Source: Nephromyces sp. MM_2019 (Eukaryota; Apicomplexa; Aconoidasida; Nephromycida). Taken from it: 12,253 bases of DNA. The notes below the pieces were generated by a model. That model made no database searches and was not told where the DNA came from. It was given only the letters and a program-made list of their open reading frames with translations. This document shows, piece by piece, positions 1 through 9,700 of this stretch. Position numbers and translations under genes: made by a program. The stretch covers positions 1-12,253 of the forward strand of contig JADHZB010001238.1 in assembly GCA_015657535.1 (NCBI GenBank), given 5' to 3'. Numbering within the stretch: the stretch's first letter is position 1; each line of letters opens with the position of its first letter.

Positions 1-54
1 AAGAAGAAGAAGAAGAAGGACAAGAAGAAGAAGAAGAGGAAGAAAAGAAAAAGC
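1..54. repeat. AAG/AGG microsatellite at window edge
   Basis: Purine-only apart from one C on the plus strand. Matches the pattern of pyrimidine-rich tracts in the 3' parts of the other introns, so an acceptor may lie just beyond the window. Confidence 0.85.
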
Positions 55-255
55 GTAGAACTGTTGCATGCACTAGGGAATGCATGATAAATCACCAGCA
101 ATAAGCCACTTAAAACTACAAAAAGCTTCCAATAACACACCTTAACAAGAACGCACTTGTCAGCCGTCACGGCATGACAACAAAGAAGTCAACGAACTCT
201 CAAACTCATGTTAAATCAAACTAGAAACTAAGCCCCCCACCACCCCCCCACTAAC
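1..255 (-). other. Intron downstream of exon 16 (partial)
   Basis: No coding seen on the minus strand. Begins (RNA sense) with G runs next to the exon 16 donor (236-250) and runs off the window in an AAG-rich plus-strand microsatellite (1-54), pyrimidine-rich in the RNA. TGCATGCA occurs at 65-72. Confidence 0.75.
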
Positions 256-708
256 CTCTCCTGCTCACTGAAGATCTCATCTGAAGAAGTCTTTGGAGAA
301 TGATGCAAAAGAATCCTAACAAAGAATCTTGGAGCATTCACAGAGCTCAGTGAAGTTTGCTTGATCATTCGGGGGTTGGGGTTAAGGCTACCACCTTTGC
401 TGCTATTCTCCCTCCTGGGAATTGCTTCATATAGATGAATCTGCGGTACTGTGGTGGGTAAAACGTTCACATAGAAATTCTTCAGCCTCTTCAATTCTAA
501 TAGGGGGAAGTGACACATGTGGACGTTTTGGAGGAAGGGCTCATGACAGTACTCTCCATCTTGTGTGCTATCGGTGAACTTGTAGGCATCTTCAAAGCCT
601 GGGTTGATAAGGGAGGAGAGGTGCTGCATCGAAGATATTGAAGAGTTTCGAGGGACAGCCATCTGGTGAGGCTGCTCGTCAGAAAATCTCATCTTTAGGT
701 CTGTTCGC
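256..708 (-). CDS. ACC: ACC exon 16: central domain, approach to carboxyltransferase
   Basis: Residues 1384-1534 plus two bases. HEPFLQ, then [19 protein letters not shown], matches [31 protein letters not shown] follows for HLYLGAA, and [15 protein letters not shown] for YRFFVRAIIRHSDLV. The order confirms that the carboxyltransferase domain should follow to the left of the window. The acceptor is a pure C tract (cccccccccag). Donor GAG|GTTAGT, again followed by G runs. Confidence 0.93.
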
Positions 709-3700
709 CTGGGGGGGGGAAGTGGCAGGGGGGAGAGGGAGGGTATCAGAGGGTGATGGGCAAGAGGGTGGGGAGGAGAGAGTGGGAGGGAGAGGGTGGG
801 GGGTAAAGGAAGCGAAGGATAGTCAGAAAAGGAAAGAAAGCGAAGAGAAGAGACAAAGTGAAGAAGAAAACAAACACACAAGCAGAGTAACTCACAGTAC
901 ATTTAGACATAAAGCACTCCCCCAAAAACACATCTAGGTACCTAAGCTACATGCAAAAAACCCCTCATACACACATACAAACACACCCCCCAACCCCCCC
1001 CCTCACCTCTTCATGGCTCCTTGAGACTCACTGCCCACCAAACTTCCCTTGAGTCCCTCTTTCACATACATAGGCGACTGGGAGACCCCCCCTTCTTCAT
1101 GCACACACTCCTTATACAACTGAGCCCCATCTTCAGCCAAACCCCCCTTCTTGCTAAAGGTATCTTCACTATTACCACTAGAGGTGCTGGTGGTTATCTC
1201 AATACCCCCCAACCCCCCTGAAGTCTTCACTCCCTGAGAAATACTTTGAGTAACGCCGCTACTCCACGAATCTGCCCCGTAGTTTCCACTGCTATGATGA
1301 GCTGAAATTGATCGGGAAAGCCCCCGATTGAGGGGGGAAGGGAGGGGATAGTTGGGAACTCCACCACTTACCCCACCAACTAGGGGGTGGATACGAGTAG
1401 AACCCCCATTATGATCCCCTCCCTCTCCGCTAAATAAAGCATCTTCATCGCTGTATCTACCCCCTGCAGAATTCATCGTTTTTGATGGCATCTCTATAGT
1501 TCCAATGTGCTTCAAACAGCGAAAGTAGAGGTATCTGGGAGCGTGTGAAGACGCGAGATTGCTTTCTCTAAAGATCAAATCAGTGGCTTCATTGAAGTCA
1601 AAGGAAGAAGCAGCTGGTGAGTTTGTTCTTGAAGAAGATACGAGGAAGCAGAAACACACAAGGTAGAAGCAGCACTCATACAAGTAGTACTTGTTTTGAG
1701 AGAGAAGATCTCGGAAGGCCCAGGCAGCTGTATCCGGAATAGACTGAAAGAAGGAGTGGGTGGTGGCGGGAGGGGGTGGGGTAGACTTTGAGTAACACCA
1801 CTAAGCTATTGGCAACAGGTAAGCAATACCACACACATGTAGCATGCACACAGAGAATTACATTTGCACAAAATAGCTCTACGGGAATCACAAGCACACA
1901 CATAAATAATCGCCAAAAACCATTTTAATCCCAAAAAAGGCAGTGTATGTACACCCACTCCTTCATACCCGAACTGCAGTCCAAGCTACATCAACTTTAC
2001 AAAAAACACAGTAAAACCTGCTGTTTGTCCACATTTCTCATAACGAAAATACCATGATATATCCACGCAAGCTACACACTTCAATGTACACACACACACT
2101 TTATTCGCTTCAGCAGCAAAATCACCAACCTGTTCGTTGCCTTCTTTTACAAGGCTTTCGCTCTCATCAACGTTGGAGATGAAGATCATCAAAATCTTCC
2201 CATCCGCCGAAGGAGGAGAAGGAGGTAAAACTCGGCTTATCACATGATACTCTTGAAGACACTTTGTGAAGCGATGCTGAAAAAACATTAAAAAAAATGC
2301 AAAAACATACTTTTTTCCGGAATTGAGGGTGTAAGAAGAGGCTTTATATGCTATGCATACAGCCGTTGCGTGAGTTGTACATACAGCCGGAGATTATCGT
2401 ATGCATGAACACACATATTCACAAAATATGGAGGAAAAACACGAATCTCGTACGTGAAAACAGGAGAAACAGGAGTTACACAGCCTATCCATACAGGAAC
2501 ATAAAGCTTGCACACCGCGCACACAGAAAAAACTACGCCCAGAGACCCTACATAACACAAAAAGTTATACGACACAAAACGGCCTACACACGTTATACAC
2601 ACGGCACACACGCCAACCTATACACAGACCTACCTACACGCTACAGATGCTCTGTGGGTGCCACACTGCAAATTGCACACACCAAACCACGCACATAAAG
2701 TCATCTTCCCACACACAATAATCAAAACCTGTAACTGAGTAAGGCTAGCAAAAGCCATTGCTACTGTCTGCTGGCTCCTGCCGAGAGAGCCATACTCAAC
2801 ATCTTCACTGCTACTTCCAAAGGCTCTCAGTATGTGATGAAGCTTCGATCCGCACACAAGCATATCGCCATCTTCAAACTCGCTGCTTAACGAGTAAGAC
2901 ATGCCTCCCATACTGTTTGAGCGTCGCGTATCGTATGAAGCCTTCGCTAAGGTTGCAGGAGCATTCCCACTTCCATTGCTTGCTAATATTCCTTTTGATT
3001 GCTGGACATCCTCCCTGTTGAATACAAGGAAAACAATACACACACACATATATATATATGTATATATACATATATATATGTGTGTGTGAAGCAAGGGCAA
3101 TACCAGCCTGCACATACACAAGGATGGTCATCAGCATCATCAAGAACCCCCTACAATTCCATGAGCAGAGAGTGCCTCACGAAGGCAACCGGTGTACATA
3201 CATCGAAGCAAGACATGTATGTACACTTCACACACACAAGGAAGATTCTTCCTATACTAAACGAAAGAGAATCATCATTGTGTTTAATGGCGTGAGGCAT
3301 ACTCCCTCATATCACATTACCCCAGCAAAGCCTCCCCACATCAACAAACCGATCCCCCTCCAGCAATGTCCTAACATATCAAACACCCCCCACAGCAAAC
3401 ACCTCACATATGAAACCATCCACCCCCCACAGCAAACACCTCACATCAACATATTGCTTCCACCAGCTCCACCAGCACCTACTCCAGGACTCATTAGAGA
3501 ATCTCCTGCCGCTGTCAAACCTCCCCCACCACCCCCCTGAAGATGGCTAACCCCCCCAGGAGAGCAATCTTTGCTGGGGCAAAGGTCATCAGTCACTCCA
3601 TTGAGGAAGTCCTTGTTGAAGACGGCATGGTGTGTCCACACAGCTAACAAAGGTGTGCTAACCTGCTCGAACTGATCAGGTGAGCCACACACAGAGGGGC

Positions 3701-6700
3701 TGGCAGCTGAGACTTCACTCTTATCAGCAGAAACATGCAAATCTGCAGAATATCTCGTCGAAGTTGAAAGCCCAGAGGAAGGAATGCCATGAATATGAGG
3801 AGAAGCTGTCCCTGAAACAGAGGAAGCTCTACCTTGAAGCTGAAGCTGACAGGAATGATCAAGCTGGGGGGAAGAGTTGGAGTTACCGGTGCTGCCTTGT
3901 GCGTGTGTGCTGCTGCTACCCGCTCCATTCACAGCATTCGTATTGCTAGCAGCTCCACTGTTGATGCATGCGCTGTTGCCTCCACTCCTAAAGTAGCAGT
4001 AATCATAGTCTTCGCTGGGCTTCAACCAAGACCCCCCATCTGAGTTTCCTCCACGATTGTCTTCGTACCAGCTCTCACCCTCCGTGTGGAACATTATCTC
4101 ATGAACTCCGTGGCGATCGTAGTAGCGTCTGAAGGGGTGGGGGGGGGTGAAGAGGGGAGTGCAGTTGTTTAAGGCATAAACGGCAATTGAGTGAACTGAA
4201 GGTGGAACAGGAGCGTGTGTGCGAGGCTTACGGACACTTCAGACATCCATGAGTAAGTGAATACTACTTATTGCCGACTATCATATAAACTCCCCATCAT
4301 TTAGAGCTGCCAGAAGCTTTGGTATGCGGCTGTACATACACCTAGAAAACGCATTGCAAAACCACATTCTACATGACTGTAGTCCTCCTACGAGAAAAGC
4401 AGCTTATCGCAATGAGATAACAAACACACAAACCTCTAGAACAAGCAAAAGCTAGCAAACCTAATCACCGGGGGTCTACATACACTCAACTTCTTCACAA
4501 ACTAGATTACCTGACAAAGATATCGAGTGCTAGTTTCCTCAGTTTCACATTAGGATGAACCATTAAGGCTATCAGACAATCATCTCCACAACTCTCCAGA
4601 TCGTTTACAAAGAAGCCGATTCCACTACCAGAGACTGAGGTGCCTAACAAAGGTGTTACACCCCCTGAGCGTCTTTCACTATATTCCTGACAGTGGGTTT
4701 ACGCAGAATCGAGAGGGGGGGTGTGAAGGAGGGGGGTGTGAGGGAGGGGGGTGTGAGGGATGGGGGTGTGCGGAGGGTGAAGAGAAGAGCGTAAGCGGAG
4801 AGAATGCAAGAATACTAGTATCGGTGCGCCGAGAGGAGAGAGCTTCAATCTGTGAAAACATCAACAACTGCTATCAACTAACAGATCTTCATTAATCATC
4901 TTCAATACGCACACAAAACTATAGTTTAAGCAACCAGAAAATAATAAAGAAACATCCAAATCATGTGCGTGTGTGTGTGTGCTTGAGCGTCTCGCTCCAA
5001 GTGTTAGCACCAAAAAAAGCCTTCCAGTTCTCACCAGCAATCGATCCTGTAGGAGTATGACTCTCACGCTGAAGGGCTTGTAGATGCGTGTAAGAAGAAG
5101 TTGTCGAGAGTGAAAGGAAACAGTAGAATACTCGGGTTTAGACAGGCAAGAGATTCTATAGAGCGCATCGTAGAAGTGAGGAAGATTCTCCATAAAGTCA
5201 GAGTATGTGCGAAGATAAGTCTGAAAAAAACTGGTAGTCTGCCAAGCTGTAGAGAAGGAAGGGAAAAAGTGTGTTTTTGAGACGAAATCTTGAAGTTACT
5301 GGGGGTGTACGTACACTGATGAAGATACACGGGATGACCATGTGCGTGCACGAACTACCGGAAGAAGAAAAGCTGAAAAGGAGAGCAAAAAGAATGCAAC
5401 ACGATGGGATGGAGAATAGCACATACTAGATTGTTACTATGTGTGTGCGAGGATGTGGGTTTGTGGTGTGTGTGGGTATATGTGGGTGTTTGTGCGTGTA
5501 AGTGTTTGCGGGTTTACGTGCGTGTGTATGTGTGTGGGTGGGTGTATGTGCGTGCTTAAGCACACACAAAAAAGAAAGAGATATTAAGACAAGCATAATG
5601 GGGCAACGACTGCAAAGTAGTTTAGGAGCATCCATATTGATACATCTAGTGTATATACACCTATAATAGGGAAATACTTTTAGCTTTGGAAAGTACAAAC
5701 ATGGAAGCATGGAGACATGCGCATCACACACATCGAGACAGACTAGGGTATCACACACAGATACACACAAACCCACACCCACAAATTCACAAACGAAACA
5801 ACACAAACCTACACACACAATACGCTCTCGCAAACCCTCCTCTAACCGGGACTAGTCTTGATGTACTCCAATAACCTACAGATTATCCTGTTCTTCTCTG
5901 CCAAATTCTGATGAGAACGAGCTAGAAGAAGAAGCTTCGAAGTATCGTATTCAGTACGTTTTGACTGTATAGTCTTCGCAGCAATGTCTGTCGTAGCATG
6001 AAAGATCTCTTCAATCTCCAAGTATCGATAAAGGAGATCAACAATCTGATCTGCTGCAGCGAATATCATACCTCTTTCATACCTGAAGATTCAAATACAC
6101 ACACACAAGCATTATCACTTTGGTCAAAGTTGAAGCTCCAGAAGATGCAATTGAGGGGGATAGAGATGAAAGAAACAATAGAAACAGCAAAATTCGCTTC
6201 CAATTCATGCAAAAAGGGATTTTCTTCAGGAAGAAGAGGGAAAAGAAAGAAGAACATGAGGAGGAAGGAGATGAGAAGGAAGACAAGGAGTAGGAAGATT
6301 AGAAGGAAGCTGAAGAGGAAGATGAGGAAGAAAAAACAAGAAATCAAAAAAGAAGATGAGGAAGAAGAGGATGTCACCATGAATTCTTCACACACTTTGA
6401 AAAGCCGCCTTCATTGTATATAGAAAGCATAGCATACACTTGAACTACACGCACACAAGCTGCATCAATCATCAGTAAACTGACCTACAGGAGGGTATCT
6501 ATAATGCTTGGAGATTATAAGCAGCTCAGGTGTGCAGTAGATAAAGTAGGCAAACCCCCCTACGGGGACATACTAGCGACGTGTTCAGTCGTTCGTTTGA
6601 TAATACGGAAGCACACACACATGTGCATGACAAGCACGCTCAAAAAAACACACACGTCACAAGTACATGATAGAAATACTACTTCAAAAGCACACACACG

Positions 6701-9700
6701 TGTGTATAGCACACTCCTTCCAAAACAAAAAACACACACGATTAAAACCCCTCTCAATCTGAAAATACCAACAAAATCACTCACTTCTTCAACACAAAAA
6801 ATACCGGCTCCAACTGATTTCTGGTCACCATCAGCCCCTGATAGCCCTTCTGCGACTGTACGTACAGCTGAGCTTCTATAGCGCCCGCTATAATCTTCAC
6901 AGGCAACCTCACAGCATGAGCCTTGCCTGAAATCTCCCAAGAAGTCATTGAAGCTTCAGAAGCTCCTTCATCCATAACCTTGGAAACATCATTAGCGCTG
7001 CTATTCCTGAAAAAAAATGCCTTCAAACACTTTAGAAGTGAGGGAGCTTCTGAGAGCGAGGGGTAGGTGTACGTACACACAAACACATTTCAGGAAAGTG
7101 CCAATACTGTGAGGTGAATACCCACACTTCAGGGTGGAATAAACATAAATGTAGTCGCACACACACCAACTTCAGTGAAAGAGTGAAGAAAGCAGGTGTC
7201 TTGTTGATAGGAGGGAATCATTAGGAAGGAAACAAACAAATTTTTGATTTCCAGAAAAACACACACAGCCGTTCAAGTGCCTTTCTCTATACAAAAGTAT
7301 AGAGAATACCATAAACATAAGCACATACCCGTACACACATCTAAACCTGTACACACCTGCACACGCATAAACCTAAATTTACACCCACACACGCCCACCC
7401 ATACCCACTCACACACAAACACCAAGCACTTACAAGGCATTGTTTGGTGATGAGAAGCTGCTGATAGTCTCATTAATAGGCTGAGTATCAACAACAGCTT
7501 CAGGCAGAGTCTCTTCTGCTGCATCAGAGAAGTTCTGCACATACTCTGCATCTCCAGATAGAGCCCAAGAATCATCAGAAGCATTTTTCAAAGTCTTAAG
7601 GATTGCGTGTAGCCTCCCATACAATGGAGCAGGCAGCTCATCGTCTGCGTAAGCACACATACACACAAAACTCAAGTAAGAGATATATGCACATAACTCA
7701 AATAAGAGACAGACAAACAGCTCAAGAGACACACAAGCTGCCGATTGAGGCAATTAAGATGCCGATTATACACATAGGTATAGATCATACCTTCATCACA
7801 CTGGAGAGCACATGTATTCGACTACTCATCACACGCATCAAACGATCAAAGGGAAAAACACACACACGCAGACACACACACACACGCAGACACACACACA
7901 AATGCTGACACACACAAATGCTGACACACACACAAATGCTGACACACACACAAATGCTGACACACACACAAATGCTGACACACACACAAATGCTGACACA
8001 CACACGCAGACACACACACGCAGACACACACACGCAGAGGAAACAGACAATTATCAACAACACAGGGAAAGAGAGAAGCGCACACACACAGGGGGAAAGC
8101 CATTAACACAGACACATACATCCATACACACACCCACATACCCCCCAAACCCCCACACCCCCCCCAAACCCCCACACACATACCCAACACAGCCAGAGCC
8201 TCAGTCAGCTCAAAGATAGGAAGCTGAGGGTTTATCAGGTATTCGAAGAAATTCTCCATCTGCGAGTCGATATCAGAGCGGAAGGAAACATAGCCATTCA
8301 GCAGGTTAATCAGTTTACTCTTCGCAGCCCTAAATTTATTGAGTGGGTTTTGGAAGCGGCTGACTCGACTGTGTGTGTCTGAAGTATCAAACTTCCCCTC
8401 ATAGATGCTCGACTTGTAGATGGCAACATCTTCAGGGATCTCCAAAGTCGCCAGCAAATCTCCAATCTGGAAGACGGCACCTTCAGCCTGTGAAGGGTGA
8501 GAAAGTGAAGAAGACGAGAGCTTCAGATGCCAAGGGGGAAGAAAAAAAACACACACAGGTGGTAAAACGTGAAGGGCTAATGAAAAAGTCTATATACACA
8601 CACAAGGGTTTTATTATGGTGAAATTTCAAAGATAAAAAAAGCGCAAAGACACACACATGCAAAGATACATACATAAACACCCACACATACACGCAATTG
8701 TAGGTCTTTAAGAGTATCCAGGAGAGAGCAAATAGGAAGCTACAGAGCAATCTAGTAATGTGTCATGCATTAGCCAAATTTCGCGTGAGACTTCCCCTGA
8801 TGGGGTGTGTGTATGTACATCTCATTTCTTAAGAGAAGTTGCGTGTTCAGTGTGTGTGTGCACCCCCTCTCCTACCAGAACATGGCTTATAGTCCCAGAC
8901 TCTTGCATGCGAATCTCCATGTACATCTTCATAATCTCAATCTCCGCAAAGGGCTGACCTTTTACAACGAACGTATGATTAGAGGCTAGCCAACGAACGA
9001 GCTTCCCAGAAACTGGAGCTCTCACCTGATAGCACACACACATACACACACACACGTGCAATCTTAAAGATTGAATCAGAGCTGTTAAGAGCAGGCCTAA
9101 TGTGTAGGAAATCATGCAAAAGAATCAAATCTGGAAGATCCGACACGCACACACACTTTTAGGAGGTGCGAGTAAGCCGACAACGGTTATACACGCAAAT
9201 CTAACAGAGAGAGTCACACACACAGGAGCCGAGGAAGAAATTCTTCAGCAAAGAAATTAACACACAAAAGTAACAGTCACCAAACATGTACACACGGGAG
9301 GATGTCTAGGGTTGATGCAAAAGAGCAGAAAAGCACATATACAATCCCAAAAGTCAGCACACACACTACACACACATACACAATCTCAAACCTGCGAAGG
9401 ATCAGACTCATTGCTGAAGGTGTATGTAGAACCATCAAAAGTGACTCTCAAGCATCCAGCATTATCTCGTTTGTAGTATACTCTTCTAGTTCTCCAGTCA
9501 AAACCCCCACTTACTAAGAAAGCTCCTGAGGAAGCAGCATGATTATAAAGAGTAATACAGTAGAGGCACACAAATCTACACAAAGTAGTGTACGTACACG
9601 CATCTTGGCAAGTTTGAGGTAACCATTGTGTGCCCCTCCTGATGTGTGTATGGAGATGAGGGTGAGACTGGGTATACGAGCTTGGTACGATGAAGGCTGT

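Larger units (their letters stand above)
3015..3444 (-). other. Intron 12 with two hairpins and a duplicated donor
   Basis: 430 nt. Contains a CA-TA-TG inverted repeat ending 24 nt from the acceptor (3039-3088), a 12-bp perfect stem at 3192-3226, and two copies of the donor segment (3384-3409, 3421-3446). Confidence 0.85.
7645..8183 (-). other. Intron 6 with minisatellite and G-run cluster
   Basis: 539 nt. Beside the donor is a G-rich segment in the RNA (8140-8176), in the middle a CA-based minisatellite (7855-8040), and near the acceptor unremarkable sequence. No coding required: exon 6 and exon 7 join G|AC as Asp. Confidence 0.85.

Noticed and set aside
65..72. TGCATGCA as an apicomplexan AP2-factor promoter site
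   Set aside because: It lies deep within an intron of the gene; a single eight-base match is not evidence of a promoter.
3058..3540. Plus-strand 160-codon frame
   Set aside because: Overlaps intron 12 and exon 12 antisense; Pro/His/Thr-rich composition only.
4653..4895. Plus-strand EGGGC repeat protein
   Set aside because: Shadow of the four 15-bp units in intron 10, opposite the ACC gene.
5580..5690. A possible extra small exon in intron 9 (acceptor tattatag, hydrophobic reading)
   Set aside because: Exons 9 and 10 already join in phase, and no ACC segment is missing between them.
5426..5833. Minus-strand 135-codon frame in intron 9
   Set aside because: Composed of translated GT/CA repeats (His/Thr and Val/Cys), with no ACC similarity, and phase analysis does not need it.
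5998..6423. Plus-strand Lys/Arg-rich frame
   Set aside because: Starts antisense to exon 9 and runs into the purine-rich block of intron 8.
7855..8040. CRISPR array
   Set aside because: Units are tandem with no unique spacers, repeats are CA microsatellite, and the gene is eukaryotic.
8140..8176. Telomere-like GGGGTTTGGGG sequence
   Set aside because: Only two imperfect units inside a large CA/C-rich intron, not a tandem telomeric array.
7812..8219. Plus-strand THTNAD repeat protein
   Set aside because: Pure translation of the CA minisatellite in intron 6, with no flanking coding signal.
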